64,000 bases of DNA from Ectobacillus sp. JY-23 (GTDB lineage: Bacteria; Bacillota; Bacilli; Bacillales; Bacillaceae_G). The position numbers were made by a program, and so were the translations under genes. The notes under the pieces were generated by a model, which was not told where the DNA came from, did not search any database, and saw nothing but the letters and a program-made list of their open reading frames with translations. Of this stretch, positions 40,031 through 49,838 are shown piece by piece (the first letter of the stretch is position 1; every line of letters begins with the position of its first letter). The stretch is from the NCBI RefSeq assembly GCF_023022965.1, contig NZ_CP095462.1, forward strand, positions 3,824,001 through 3,888,000, written 5' to 3'.

Positions 40031-41278
40031 TTAACCTTCTAAAAGCAAAGATTTTGGATCTTCAAGCAACTCTTTTACCATCGCTAAGAAGCTTACCGCT
40101 TCTTTGCCGTCTACGATGCGGTGGTCGTAGGAAAGGGCGATGTACATCATCGGGCGGTTTTCCATGCGCTCTGCATCAATTGCAACCGGACGCAACTGAA
40201 TTTTGTGCATGCCGAGGATGCCGACTTGTGGTCCGTTTAGAATCGGTGTAGACATTAAGGAACCGAATACGCCGCCGTTTGTAATCGTGAACGTGCCGCC
40301 TTGTAGTTCTTTTAGCGTCAACTTGTTGTCGCGTGCTTTTTTACCAAGCTCGCCGATTTCTCTTTCAATTTCTGCAAAGTTCTTCGTATTTGCATCACGT
40401 ACAACCGGTACAACCAGACCTTCTGGTGCAGATACTGCAATACCAATGTCGTAGAATTTCTTCACAATCAGCTCATCGCCTTGGATTTCAGCGTTTAATA
40501 ATGGGAATTGCTTCAGCGCCGCTACAACCGCTTTTGTGAAGAAGGACATAAAGCCTAGACGCACATCATGCTTTTTCACGAATGCATCCTTGCGCTCGTT
40601 ACGAAGCTCCATGATTGCCGTCATATCAACTTCGTTGAACGTAGTGAGCATAGCTGCCGTTTGCTGTACCTCTACCAAGCGATTTGCAATCGTTTGACGA
40701 CGGCGGGACATTTTTACACGTTCCACCGGTTTATCGAACTCAACTGCTGCTTTTGGTTTTTCAACCTTTGGAGCAGGAGCTGGAGTCGGAGTTGGTGCAG
40801 CAGTATGTGCTTTTACATCATGCGGTCTGATGCGGCCAAGCGGATCTGTACTGCGCACTTCGTTTAAGTCGATGCCCATCTCGCGTGCCAATTTACGTGC
40901 TGCCGGAGAAGCGATTGGACGATCTGTGTTCGGCAGCCCTTGCATTGGCTGCGGTGCAGCCGGTGTTTTAACTGCAGCTACTTCTGGCTGCGGAGCAGGC
41001 GTAGGTGCAGGTGCAGCTGGCGCTTCTACTGTTGCCGCTTGCTCATTTGTGTCTAAAATTGCGATTACATCGCCGACTTCTACTGTATCGCCGGGTTGTT
41101 TTAACATTTGTGCCACAATACCTGTATATTCTGTATTAATTTCTAGGTTTACTTTGTCAGTCTCAAGCTCAACGACGCTTTCCCCTTTGCTTACTTTGTC
41201 GCCAACTTTGATGAGCCATTGTGAAATAGTGCCTTCTGTAATGGATTCTGCAAGCTCAGGTACTTTAATTTCAATCAT
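40031..41278 (-). CDS. odhB: Dihydrolipoyllysine-residue succinyltransferase, E2 of 2-oxoglutarate dehydrogenase
   Basis: A 415-residue E2. The lipoyl domain (1-78) carries the attachment Lys42 in [10 protein letters not shown]. An Ala/Pro/Thr-rich linker follows, then the peripheral subunit-binding domain (about 122-157, [16 protein letters not shown]) and the catalytic domain (about 185-415) with [12 protein letters not shown] near the end. It transfers succinyl groups to CoA in the TCA cycle. GGGGAGG lies 8 nt before the ATG. It is the second gene of the odhAB operon, 60 nt after odhA, with a hairpin in the gap. Lpd (E3) is not encoded here, as is normal in Bacillus. Confidence 0.96.
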   Translation of the reverse strand: MIEIKVPELAESITEGTISQWLIKVGDKVSKGESVVELETDKVNLEINTEYTGIVAQMLKQPGDTVEVGDVIAILDTNEQAATVEAPAAPAPTPAPQPEVAAVKTPAAPQPMQGLPNTDRPIASPAARKLAREMGIDLNEVRSTDPLGRIRPHDVKAHTAAPTPTPAPAPKVEKPKAAVEFDKPVERVKMSRRRQTIANRLVEVQQTAAMLTTFNEVDMTAIMELRNERKDAFVKKHDVRLGFMSFFTKAVVAALKQFPLLNAEIQGDELIVKKFYDIGIAVSAPEGLVVPVVRDANTKNFAEIEREIGELGKKARDNKLTLKELQGGTFTITNGGVFGSLMSTPILNGPQVGILGMHKIQLRPVAIDAERMENRPMMYIALSYDHRIVDGKEAVSFLAMVKELLEDPKSLLLEG

Positions 41279-41315
41279 TTGTATGTCCTCCCCAATTTGC
41301 CTTGCGATTTATTGC

Positions 41316-41336
41316 GAGCGGGGGCGTACCCCGCTC
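41316..41336 (-). other. Intercistronic hairpin between odhA and odhB
   Basis: GAGCGGGG and CCCCGCTC pair perfectly around a five-base loop, directly after the odhA stop and before the odhB ribosome site. No T-run follows, so it is more likely an mRNA stability or processing element than a terminator. Confidence 0.6.
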
Positions 41337-41338
41337 TG

Positions 41339-44122
41339 TTACATATGAACGAATTCTTTTTCGAGCGCTGTCGGCTCTGTTTGACCCACGCGTAACGTGC
41401 AGCTGATGATAACATCTTGTTCCGCCTTATGCACGTATGGATCACCGCCAGATGGACTGGAGCGATCTGGACGGCCAATATAGCCAACCTTTTTGCCTTC
41501 CGCCATTTCAAACAGCGTCGGTGCGAGGTAATGCCAAGCACCCATATTTCTTGGTTCTTCCTGTACCCATACGATTTCTGTCAGGTTCGGGTAACGCTTC
41601 ATGATTTCTTGAATTTTTTCTTTCGGGAATGGATATAGCTCTTCAACGCGCACGATGTGCAGTTCATCAAGCTGCAGTTCCTTATTGGACTCCACTTCCG
41701 CAGCCAAGTCAATTGCCATCTTACCAGTTGTTAAAACAAGGCGCTTCACTTTATCCGTTTTGCCAAGACCTGGCTGCTCCAGCACCGCTTCAAAGCTACC
41801 TTTACTTAATGCTTCAGCAGGCGAGGTTGTCAGCGGGTTACGAAGCAAGCTCTTTGGCGTCATAATGATAAGCGGACGTACATAATCTTTGCCGAGGCTC
41901 ATCGCTTGACGGCGTAAAATGTGGAAGTATTGCGCTGCGCTTGTTAGATTTGCTACTGTCCAGTTATTCTCTGCGGCAAGCTGCAGGAAGCGCTCCGGAC
42001 GTGCACTAGAGTGCTCTGGGCCTTGGCCTTCATAGCCGTGCGGAAGTAAAATAACAAGACCAGATTTTTGTCCCCATTTTGCGCGGCTTGCTGATACAAA
42101 TTGATCGAACAAACCTTGTGCGGTATTGGCGAAGTCACCGTACTGTGCTTCCCAAAGTACCAGAGTTTCCGGCGCAAACACATTGTAGCCGTATTCAAAG
42201 CCGACAACTGCAGCTTCTGAAAGCGGACTGTTGTGGACTGTGAAGGAAGCGTTGCTGCCTGGAATGCGATGAAGCGGTGAATACGTTTCGTTTGTCTCCG
42301 TATCATGTAGCATAATGTGGCGATGCGCGAATGTACCGCGCTGTGAATCTTGACCTGTTAAGCGAATTGGCGTACCGTCCTGTAAAATGGTTGCATATGC
42401 CAATGCTTCAGCATGCGCCCATTCAATTTTACCTTCCACTAACGCTTGCTCGCGGCGCTCCAAGATCTTTTTCACTTTAGGATAAACACGGAAATCAGAA
42501 GGCCAATCAAGCATCGCTGCATTGATTTCACGCAATGTTTCTGCCGGAACACTTGTCGGCAAGTTTGGAATGCCGTTCGCGACAGCATCTGGCATCTTCA
42601 CGTCCGCACTCGCGTTTCCTGTTGTTTTCGGTCCAACCAGCGCGTACTCAGATTTTAAATGCTCCTGTACAAATGCGGAGATTGTTTCAATTTCTTCATT
42701 TTTCAATACACCTGATTCCTGCAATTGCTTCGCGTACAATGCGCGGACTGTCGGGTGTTTGCTTACTTTTTTATATACAAGCGGCTGTGTTACAGCCGGA
42801 TCGTCCATTTCGTTGTGACCGTAGCGGCGGTAACCAACTAAGTCGATAACAAAATCCTTTTGGAACGTTTCGCGGTAGCGGTATGCTAGGGAAGCGGCCT
42901 GTAAACATGCATCTGGATCATCCGCGTTTACGTGTATGATTGGAATGTCAAACCCTTTTGCAAGGTCGCTCGCATAGCGAGTGGAGCGAGAGTCATAGCT
43001 GTCTGTTGTAAAGCCGACCATGTTGTTGGCAATGAGGTGAATCGTACCGCCTGTTCGGTAGCCATTCAATCTGCCAAGGTTCAGCGTTTCAGCGACAATA
43101 CCTTGACCAGGGAATGCCGCATCCCCGTGCACCAAAATTGCAAATGCTTTTGATACATCGTGCGTAGGTTCGCCAGCTTTTTCACGGTTTTCCTGCGCTG
43201 CGCGTGCAAAGCCTTCTACAACCGGATCAACAAATTCCAAGTGACTTGGATTGTTGGCAAGTGTTACACGTGTGCCGCCGACCATGTGCTCTTTACCAAG
43301 GTGGTACTTTACATCGCCCGTCCAAGCGTCAGCTGCCTGCGCTTTTGAGTTTTGAAACTCCGTGAACATTACACTGTACGGCTTTTCTAGTACATGCGCA
43401 AGCACACTCAAACGACCGCGGTGCGCCATACCGATGACAACATCCTGTACACCTTGCTTTGCACCGTGTGAAATCAACTCATCCATCATAGGAACGAGCA
43501 TATCTACCCCTTCAATGGAGAAGCGTTTTTGACCAACAAAGGTTTTGTGCAAAAATTGTTCAAAGCCCTCTACGGCTGTTAATCGTTTTAAAACCGCAAT
43601 ACGTGTTTCATTGCTGATAGATTGCGGCACAGTTTCAATTTGCTGCTGTAGCCAAGTGCGCTCTGCCTTATCTTGTACATGTGCGAACTCGAATGCTAAT
43701 GTGCTCGTGTATACTTGCTGCAGATGAAGAGCTGCATCCCAAGCAGTGCGAATATGCTGCGGTGCTTCGTTCCATACCGCAGTAGCTGGAATCGCTTTCA
43801 AATCTGCTTCACTAAGACCATTAAGAGGAACTTGTGCGTTTGTCCGCTCTAGTGGATTTAAATCAGCATAAAGATGACCCTGTGAGCGAATCTCATCAAG
43901 CAGTCGTGCTGCCGCTAAAAGTGTTGTGCCGTCAAATGCTTGCGGCGCTGTTTCTGGTGCTGCTGTATTTGTTTCAGGCGGTGCGCCCCATGTTGTAAAC
44001 AACTCCTGCAGCTCTGCGTCTACCGCTTCACCATTTAAAAAGAGATCATATTGTTCAATTACATAGCCAAGGTTTGGACCGTGGAACTTCAGCCACGGGT
44101 TTCCATTTGTTTGTTTTGTCAT
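41339..44122 (-). CDS. odhA: 2-oxoglutarate dehydrogenase E1
   Basis: A 927-residue thiamin-diphosphate enzyme, first gene of odhAB. The start [20 protein letters not shown] is typical of Bacillus OdhA. The ThDP region shows [19 protein letters not shown] and [10 protein letters not shown]; active-site region [14 protein letters not shown] and the later [14 protein letters not shown] are conserved. It decarboxylates 2-oxoglutarate and succinylates the lipoyl group of OdhB. AGGAGGT stands 8 nt before the ATG. It is slightly shorter than B. subtilis OdhA (about 944). A cre-like site lies about 300 nt upstream, consistent with catabolite repression. Confidence 0.96.
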   Translation of the reverse strand: MTKQTNGNPWLKFHGPNLGYVIEQYDLFLNGEAVDAELQELFTTWGAPPETNTAAPETAPQAFDGTTLLAAARLLDEIRSQGHLYADLNPLERTNAQVPLNGLSEADLKAIPATAVWNEAPQHIRTAWDAALHLQQVYTSTLAFEFAHVQDKAERTWLQQQIETVPQSISNETRIAVLKRLTAVEGFEQFLHKTFVGQKRFSIEGVDMLVPMMDELISHGAKQGVQDVVIGMAHRGRLSVLAHVLEKPYSVMFTEFQNSKAQAADAWTGDVKYHLGKEHMVGGTRVTLANNPSHLEFVDPVVEGFARAAQENREKAGEPTHDVSKAFAILVHGDAAFPGQGIVAETLNLGRLNGYRTGGTIHLIANNMVGFTTDSYDSRSTRYASDLAKGFDIPIIHVNADDPDACLQAASLAYRYRETFQKDFVIDLVGYRRYGHNEMDDPAVTQPLVYKKVSKHPTVRALYAKQLQESGVLKNEEIETISAFVQEHLKSEYALVGPKTTGNASADVKMPDAVANGIPNLPTSVPAETLREINAAMLDWPSDFRVYPKVKKILERREQALVEGKIEWAHAEALAYATILQDGTPIRLTGQDSQRGTFAHRHIMLHDTETNETYSPLHRIPGSNASFTVHNSPLSEAAVVGFEYGYNVFAPETLVLWEAQYGDFANTAQGLFDQFVSASRAKWGQKSGLVILLPHGYEGQGPEHSSARPERFLQLAAENNWTVANLTSAAQYFHILRRQAMSLGKDYVRPLIIMTPKSLLRNPLTTSPAEALSKGSFEAVLEQPGLGKTDKVKRLVLTTGKMAIDLAAEVESNKELQLDELHIVRVEELYPFPKEKIQEIMKRYPNLTEIVWVQEEPRNMGAWHYLAPTLFEMAEGKKVGYIGRPDRSSPSGGDPYVHKAEQDVIISCTLRVGQTEPTALEKEFVHM

Positions 44123-44717
44123 CCAACAAAACCTCCTAAGTTCGTGCGTGTTTCTGTCTTGCCGGTGATGTGTTGATGAATATCCCTTATACTCTCATGT
44201 TATCAGAATAATTAATATTTACCAAAAACTATTACTTATCTATTTTGTAAGAAAGCATTCGCAAAATCTTATCACGAGTTGGAATCCTTTCCAATGAGAA
44301 GGTTTGTCCATCTTCATAGCATGTCGTACAAGACGTGGGGCGTAGTAGCTGCCCAAATTTCTAAGTCCCCTTAAAAATAGTATTACAATAATAAATGCAA
44401 ACTCTATACATATACTAATATAGTAAGCGTTTGCATTTATATTATACAGCTTTTTAGGAAAGTATAAAGAGGTAAATTGCATAAAGACTATGAATTTAGT
44501 GAAAATTAATAAAGGAAAAACCTTTTTCTTTTTTAGTAGGAGAGAAGAAAAGGCATGGTGTAAGAGATGCAAGTGCCTTGTAAGACCAACACGTAGCGGA
44601 GCGTTCTAAAGCTGGTTAGGGGGGAGCAGGTAGGAGCGGTCAGTGTTTGTGTGGGGAAGACGCAGATGGAAGTTGGTAAAGACTCTGTTTCATTTCTTTA
44701 TTTGTTTCCGTTATTAT
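44123..44717. other. Long intergenic region upstream of odhA
   Basis: About 600 nt without a convincing gene. It holds the odhA ribosome site, a TATAAT-like box on the minus strand (44443-44448), the 11-bp inverted repeat TAAATGCAAAC (44392-44402) / GTTTGCATTTA (44429-44439), and a cre-like sequence in the right arm. A 110-codon minus-strand ORF here has no ribosome site or recognisable motif and was not called. Confidence 0.4.
44422..44435 (-). promoter_or_regulatory. Candidate CcpA (cre) site upstream of odhA
   Basis: AGTAAGCGTTTGCA matches the cre consensus TGWNANCGNTNNCA at every defined position except the first. It lies just downstream of a minus-strand -10-like box, a roadblock position for odhAB transcription. 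Confidence 0.45.
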
Positions 44718-44747
44718 AAAAAAAGCGTCCGTTATCGGACGCTTTTT
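44718..44747 (-). terminator. Terminator of the two-component operon
   Basis: AAAAAGCGTCCG and CGGACGCTTTTT pair around TTAT; on the minus strand a T-run follows. It overlaps the end of the histidine kinase gene. Confidence 0.9.
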
Positions 44748-46906
44748 CGTAATGTGATGGTAATCTTGAATAGATCGCCGTCGAGTTCAATGTCGAGCTC
44801 GCCGCCGTGCAGGTCAACGATGGACTTGGCAATGGCAAGACCTAGGCCAGAGCCATCTGTGTGACGCGATGTGTCACCGCGCTTGAAGCGCTCGAGCAGC
44901 TCCTCTGTATTGCCGCCGAGCTCGTATTTAGAGACATTTTTAAATGTGATAGTTACATCTTCACCGACGCTTGTGGCGTTAATGTATACACGAGAGTGTT
45001 CCAGAGAGTACTTTAAAATGTTGCTAATTAAGTTATCAAACACCCGCCACATTTTTTGACCGTCTACTACAGCGAAAATTTGATTCTCGCTTTGGGTAAC
45101 ACGGAATTGTAGGGTAGATTGTGAGATGTTATCATCGTGCTCCGCAAGCGACTGCTGCAGGAGCTGGACAATATCCGCTTGCTCTAAGGCAAGTTCAATA
45201 TTGCCGCTCATCATCTTAGAAGCCTCAAATAGATCATCAATCAACACCTTTAGTCGCTTCGACTTCCGGTCAAGCACTTGGACGTAGGCGCTGCGTTCAT
45301 CTTCTGTTAAATTTGATGATTTCAATAAATCGGTATACGTAATAATCGATGTAAGCGGTGTGCGTAAATCATGACTGACATTTGTAATCAGCTCTGTTTT
45401 GAGACGCTCACTTTTTGCTTGTTCTTTTTGCGAAAATGATACATTGTTTTTTAGTATATTAATATCTGCAGCCAAGAAAGCAAGCGGGGAACGCCCCTTC
45501 ACCGGTAAATCCGCGCGTAAGTTACCGCCTGCAATTTCTTTAACAGCCGTAAAAATTTCGTTAAAATAGGCGGTTTGCTTTAAGATATATAGAAAAATGG
45601 GCACGCCTACGAGCAAAACAAACGGCATATAGACGATAATGAGACCGGATTGCACTGCGACAAATACAGCACTAAACCCAAGTGTGAATAACAAGCCCAT
45701 CAAGATTACAATCTGCATGCCAACACTGCGGACAAAAAATACTTTTTGTATGAATTCTAAGATATGATAGCACCAGGTGCGCTGCCATAACGTAGGGATA
45801 GATTCCTCACGCCACTCTTTCCATAATACCCATGCTTGTGGCAGCGTAGCGGCGATGAGACAGGTAGAGGCAAGAATGCTAAAAAACATACGATTTGCAG
45901 GAGTATAATGAATCTCGTAATACATAAATGGGCGCTCACCTATAATGAACACAAAAGCAAGCAATAACGTAAAAGCAAATGCGCCAAGTCTAATGTCAAA
46001 AGGTACTTTCTTATAATACGGTCGTAGGGCAGCGATAGGCACAAATGGACGCGCAAACTTTGCTGCATATAATCCAGCAATTAATAAAAGAACAGATACA
46101 CCTGTATAGATAAAAAAGCGTTGCTGCTGTTTTTTATAGTAAGAAGCTGTCTCAACGATATGTGAAAATTCATCCGTCCACTTTGGAACAGCAATTATTC
46201 CTTGAAATTGGCCTCCTGTTAACGATTGGTTGTCAAAATAAGAATTTAACTGAAGTGTTTTCTTTCCGTCGTATGTTTCTTTCCAGAGCATATCACGTGG
46301 AGCCAGTAATTTTTGCGCAGCACTATAATCTTCTACATTCAAATTCGTATGCACTTTACCAGTAACCGTATTGGTTAAAAAGTATTTAAAGCTTTTATCA
46401 TACTGCTTGTATTCGGGTCGTGTGTTTTCCAAATTTTGATAGTATTCATCCAGCTTTTTTTCCTTTTCTTTTACAACCTTAGCGCGCACATGTTCATCAT
46501 CTTGAAAGTTTTTAGTGATATCTGCGATTTTGGCGTCGCGTTCTGTTTTATATAACCCCGCAACTTCAGGCGTTGGACTGCTATTTATTTTATCCTCATA
46601 CTGCGCGGTAATATTGCCGATTTGTTCATTCAAATCACCGTATCGATAACGATGTTCGTGAATCTCTTCCGCTGTCACCTTGATTTGCTGTTTCGCTTCT
46701 TCCTTTGGTACATAGTTAAGCTCCAATTCAGAAAGTGAAGATAAGTAGTTTTGCTTTTCTCCTTCAAATTGCGGCGTATCAAAATACGTTTTATACGTAA
46801 AATTGATTCCATCTAGCAAGAGTGAAAACGTTCCGGTACAGCCAAGACCGACTACTAACAGCCAAATCAGTGTCTTTACACTACTTTTCCATTTTGTAGC
46901 CAACAC
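44732..46906 (-). CDS. Membrane-bound sensor histidine kinase
   Basis: A 724-residue kinase. TM1 is near residues 10-30; a large external helical sensor (about 35-260) is followed by several more helices (about 265-460), a HAMP-like segment (EIAGGNLRADLPVKGR), the HisKA motif NVSHDLRTPLTSI with phospho-acceptor His512, and a HATPase domain with DNLISNILKYSLEHS and GLGLAIAKSIVDLHGG. The GTG start has AAAGGTGG 6 nt upstream; the gene overlaps the response regulator by 26 nt, so they are coupled. The multi-helix membrane part resembles Bacillus kinases linked to cell-envelope stress; the signal is unknown. Confidence 0.9.
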   Translation of the reverse strand: MLATKWKSSVKTLIWLLVVGLGCTGTFSLLLDGINFTYKTYFDTPQFEGEKQNYLSSLSELELNYVPKEEAKQQIKVTAEEIHEHRYRYGDLNEQIGNITAQYEDKINSSPTPEVAGLYKTERDAKIADITKNFQDDEHVRAKVVKEKEKKLDEYYQNLENTRPEYKQYDKSFKYFLTNTVTGKVHTNLNVEDYSAAQKLLAPRDMLWKETYDGKKTLQLNSYFDNQSLTGGQFQGIIAVPKWTDEFSHIVETASYYKKQQQRFFIYTGVSVLLLIAGLYAAKFARPFVPIAALRPYYKKVPFDIRLGAFAFTLLLAFVFIIGERPFMYYEIHYTPANRMFFSILASTCLIAATLPQAWVLWKEWREESIPTLWQRTWCYHILEFIQKVFFVRSVGMQIVILMGLLFTLGFSAVFVAVQSGLIIVYMPFVLLVGVPIFLYILKQTAYFNEIFTAVKEIAGGNLRADLPVKGRSPLAFLAADINILKNNVSFSQKEQAKSERLKTELITNVSHDLRTPLTSIITYTDLLKSSNLTEDERSAYVQVLDRKSKRLKVLIDDLFEASKMMSGNIELALEQADIVQLLQQSLAEHDDNISQSTLQFRVTQSENQIFAVVDGQKMWRVFDNLISNILKYSLEHSRVYINATSVGEDVTITFKNVSKYELGGNTEELLERFKRGDTSRHTDGSGLGLAIAKSIVDLHGGELDIELDGDLFKITITLRKSVR

Positions 46907-47570
46907 CCCACACCACCTTTAAATATTTTGGATTTTTTGGATTGATTTCAATTTTTTCACGGATGTTCCGGATATGTACGGCGACCGTGTTTTCCGGGTT
47001 GAAGGATGGCTCGCGCCAGACGCGCTCGTAAATTTCATGAATGGAAAATACGCGTCCTGCATGGGTCATCAGCAGCTCGACAATTTTATATTCAAGTGGT
47101 GTCAGCTTGACGGGCTCGCCGTGTATGGTTACCGTTTTGGCGGCTTGATCAAGTGACAGACCGTTTAAATCAATGCTCCTTGTACCGTTGTAGGTTCCAA
47201 GGTTTACATAGCGTCTCAGTTGTGATTTAACACGGGCGATAAGCTCAAGCGGATTAAACGGTTTGGTAACATAGTCATCGGCCCCGACCTGCAGACCGAG
47301 TACTTTGTCGGCTTGTTCGCTTTTGGCGCTCAGCATAATAATGGGAATGTTTTTTTGCTCGCGTATTTTAAAGGTTGCGGAAATGCCATCAAGGCGCGGC
47401 ATCATAATATCCAGTAAGATGAGATGAATATCATGTGTCATTACAACATCCAGCGCTTCAATGCCGTCTTTTGCCTTTAAAACATGAAAGCCTTCGTTTC
47501 GTAAATAAATTTCAATGCCATTGCGAATCTCTTCATCATCGTCGACGACCAGAATTGTAAATTTGTCCAT
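46881..47570 (-). CDS. OmpR-family response regulator
   Basis: A 229-residue regulator: receiver domain (1-115) with acidic pocket VVDDDEE, phospho-acceptor Asp54 in LILLDIMMP and Lys in YVTKPFNP, then an OmpR winged helix (about 135-229, LTPLEYKIVELLMTHAGRVFS, VWGVGYKMEK). It resembles VanR-type regulators. AAAGGAG lies 10 nt before the chosen ATG; the GTG three codons earlier is too close to the ribosome site. It is the first gene of the operon and overlaps its kinase. Targets cannot be read from the window. Confidence 0.92.
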   Translation of the reverse strand: MDKFTILVVDDDEEIRNGIEIYLRNEGFHVLKAKDGIEALDVVMTHDIHLILLDIMMPRLDGISATFKIREQKNIPIIMLSAKSEQADKVLGLQVGADDYVTKPFNPLELIARVKSQLRRYVNLGTYNGTRSIDLNGLSLDQAAKTVTIHGEPVKLTPLEYKIVELLMTHAGRVFSIHEIYERVWREPSFNPENTVAVHIRNIREKIEINPKNPKYLKVVWGVGYKMEK

Positions 47571-47671
47571 ACGTATCACACTCCTTTCGAAAGTATATCA
47601 TGTGTTTTAGTATAGGAAACAAATCTTAATAACAGTTTAGGGAATTTCTTAAGAGTTTCTTAAGGAAAGAT

Positions 47672-47768
47672 GGTGTTACATAAAGTTCGGTGTTGATTTC
47701 CGTTACGGGGGTTCGCTTTCCGCGACCAATCAAAGAGCCATCTTCACTCCGATTAACCAGTGCCAACT
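47672..47768. repeat. Degenerate copy of the MITE-like element
   Basis: It shares tgatttccgttacggggg and tcgctttccgc (one mismatch) and a diverged gattaacCAGT end with the 18472-18574 element, but the GGCTCTGTTAAA ends are eroded. It lies between the two-component operon promoter region and the DinB-like gene. Confidence 0.6.
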
Positions 47769-47806
47769 AGCAACATATGACTTGAATACAGTCTAAGGAA
47801 AAAGAA

Positions 47807-47834
47807 AATCATCCAAACTAAGCCGTTTGGATGA
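47807..47834 (-). terminator. Terminator of the DinB-like gene
   Basis: CATCCAAAC and GTTTGGATG pair around TAAGCC; on the minus strand TTTTCTTTTT follows. Confidence 0.8.
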
Positions 47835-48294
47835 CAGAGAGTACTTGCTTTTGATGATGGCGGTCATGGTGAATAAACTCGTCAATGATATGGAGCAGGG
47901 AATAGGGGGCGCCGGTATGTGCATCATGTGAAACGTTGTTAACGGAAATGTGGGCGCATAATGCGTCAACTTGCATATTTCGCAGTTCGTAAACAAGTTG
48001 CTCGCGTGTGGCCGCTGCTTGGTTCAGTACGTCTTGCTGCGACAATTCACGGTAGCAAAGAGACGCATGGTTGTATGTATCGAAATCTGGAAACTGTATA
48101 TCTTCTCCTCTTCTCACAGCCGGCAACGTATGAGTCAGTAAATACTCATCCCAATGGAGCAAGTGAGCAATTACGTCTCGTACTTCCCACTTTCCCTCGG
48201 TAATCGATCTTTCCCAAAATGCAGGTTCCATCTGTAAGGAGCGGAGCCAAGCGGCAAATTCCTCAAATGTAGCAAGAGTTTGTTGTATATGCAT
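47818..48294 (-). CDS. DinB/YfiT-like or ClbS/DfsB-like helical-bundle protein
   Basis: A 158-residue four-helix-bundle protein. The segments KWEVRDVIAHLLHWDEYLL and IIDEFIHHDRHHQKQV place His residues as in the DinB-like (bacillithiol S-transferase/YfiT) superfamily, where three His bind a metal; the layout also fits the ClbS/DfsB (DUF1706) branch. The ATG has AGAGGG upstream. The function may be thiol transfer or damage protection; the exact branch is uncertain. It is monocistronic, with a terminator overlapping its end. Confidence 0.75.
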   Translation of the reverse strand: MHIQQTLATFEEFAAWLRSLQMEPAFWERSITEGKWEVRDVIAHLLHWDEYLLTHTLPAVRRGEDIQFPDFDTYNHASLCYRELSQQDVLNQAAATREQLVYELRNMQVDALCAHISVNNVSHDAHTGAPYSLLHIIDEFIHHDRHHQKQVLSVIQTA

Positions 48295-48431
48295 GGATAC
48301 CCTCTTTTCTCATCTGTTTTTTTAAATACTATCACAAAAAAGAACGAATGTTCTAGTGTTTTGATTGAATTTTTTTACTTTTCATTTAATACTTCATCTA
48401 GTAAACTGTTAAGAAAATAGGAGAAGATGCT

Positions 48432-48890
48432 ATGAGAATAATACGAACAAAGGATCACGAACAAATTGCAAGACTGAATGAAACAGTGCAAACCTTACAT
48501 GCTAACTTGTATCCCGAGGTGTTTCAGCCCTATCAATATGAAGAGGTAGCTGTATTTTTTAAAGAAATGGTCAAGAAACCAGAAATGGTATTTCTTGTCT
48601 TAGTAGATAAAAAGGATATTGGCTATGCTTGGGTTGAAGTGAAGCACCGTCCTGCAAATGCGTTTAAAAAAGCGGAAGCAACATTATATATTCATCAAAT
48701 TAGCATACATGCCGATGTGCATGGAAAAGGCTATGGCTCAGCGCTGCTGGCGGCAATTGAAGAATTAGCGCGCGAAGAGAGAATGAAACGAATAGATCTT
48801 GACTACTGGATAGATAACACACAGGCCCGCATGTTTTACGAAAAAAGAGGGTTCCAGCTGCATCGGCAAATGGTATATAAGCCGTTATAA
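48432..48890 (+). CDS. GNAT family N-acetyltransferase
   Basis: A 152-residue GNAT-fold enzyme. The acetyl-CoA-binding motif is ISIHADVHGKGYGSALLAAIEELA (about residues 94-117, key residues Gly-Lys-Gly-Tyr-Gly), preceded by strand YIHQ and followed by DYWIDNTQARMFYEKRGF, the typical motif B. GGAGAAGA precedes the ATG. The substrate is unknown. It is divergent from the DinB-like gene and convergent with the YczE-like gene. Confidence 0.88.
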   Translation: MRIIRTKDHEQIARLNETVQTLHANLYPEVFQPYQYEEVAVFFKEMVKKPEMVFLVLVDKKDIGYAWVEVKHRPANAFKKAEATLYIHQISIHADVHGKGYGSALLAAIEELAREERMKRIDLDYWIDNTQARMFYEKRGFQLHRQMVYKPL

Positions 48891-48917
48891 AAAGAGGGTG
48901 ATTTATCCTCACCCTCA
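48888..48917 (-). terminator. Terminator of the YczE-like gene
   Basis: GAGGGTGA and TCACCCTC pair around a short AT loop; on the minus strand a TTTTT run follows. Confidence 0.7.
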
Positions 48918-48954
48918 TGAGATATCCTGTGCCTGCCACGTCGCCTTTTAAAAG

Positions 48955-49590
48955 TTAACCTGCAGATGTATGGCTTGTAGCTGTACTGCTAAACTTTCGC
49001 TTGATACGCCCAACTTGCTTAAAGAAGAATTGCACAACAGGTCCGATGATAACTGTAATCAAGAGTGTGCCGAGGTTAATAGGACCTTGTAAGATAAATG
49101 CCAACACAAGGGCAACGAGTTCACCAAGCGTTTTGGCTGTCATTAAGCTCACGTTGAATCGCTTTTTCAGTGCCATCATAAACATATCGATGGGATTTAG
49201 CATGGGCATTTCAGCCTGTAAGTACATCCCAGCCCCGAGACCAATAACAATGATCCCAAGAAGCAGAACGCCCCAGCGCAGTGTCATTCCATCTAGTTGC
49301 CAGTTTGGGAATACCTGCAATAGCCAGAAATCAACGAACAAACCGATTAATACAAATGTAATGGCGGCCAAAAATTGCGGACGCTCCTTTAAAAGCCAAG
49401 CGTTGATAAACAAAAGCGCCGTTTGATTAATAATCATCCAGGTGCCTACAGTAAAGCCGAATGTTTGCGCTTGTCCTACTGCGAGTGCATCCCATGCGCC
49501 TAGTCCAACATTTGCTTTAATCGTGAGACTGATGCCGAGTGTAAGTACCATAATACCTGTTAGGAACAGTAAAATCTTGCTGCTTTTCAT
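48955..49590 (-). CDS. YczE/YyaS-family membrane protein
   Basis: A 211-residue membrane protein with about five helices. The family features are GLGAWDALAVGQAQTFGFTVGTWMI in the first loop and LNPIDMFMMALKKRFNVSL in the fourth. In B. subtilis, YczE is needed for full surfactin/peptide synthase activity by an unknown mechanism; relatives are of unknown function. AAAGGGAG lies 7 nt before the chosen ATG; twelve more codons are open in frame but are not supported. Confidence 0.82.
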   Translation of the reverse strand: MKSSKILLFLTGIMVLTLGISLTIKANVGLGAWDALAVGQAQTFGFTVGTWMIINQTALLFINAWLLKERPQFLAAITFVLIGLFVDFWLLQVFPNWQLDGMTLRWGVLLLGIIVIGLGAGMYLQAEMPMLNPIDMFMMALKKRFNVSLMTAKTLGELVALVLAFILQGPINLGTLLITVIIGPVVQFFFKQVGRIKRKFSSTATSHTSAG

Positions 49591-49838
49591 GTCATGACTC
49601 CCTTTATATTGTGTCGTTCCAATCATTTATTATAAGGGAATGCGCTGGAAATGGGGGATTATTTTTAATATTCTCCATTTCTCTCGTTTTATCTTTATAT
49701 ATATGTATAATGAGCAAACGCTAAATGGTTGCTTGTCCTAGTACGTCTGACCTCTCAAGTGCGTATGATACAACAGTGATATACATGTTTGTAAATCACG
49801 CAGGTTTGGCAGACCATTTTTAAAAAGGAGGATGTAAC

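Noticed and set aside
41417-43727. Several plus-strand ORFs across odhA
   Set aside because: They are antisense shadows of a highly conserved gene and none has a ribosome site.
44240-44572. 110-codon minus-strand ORF upstream of odhA
   Set aside because: No ribosome site, no recognisable motif, and it overlaps the likely promoter and cre-like region.
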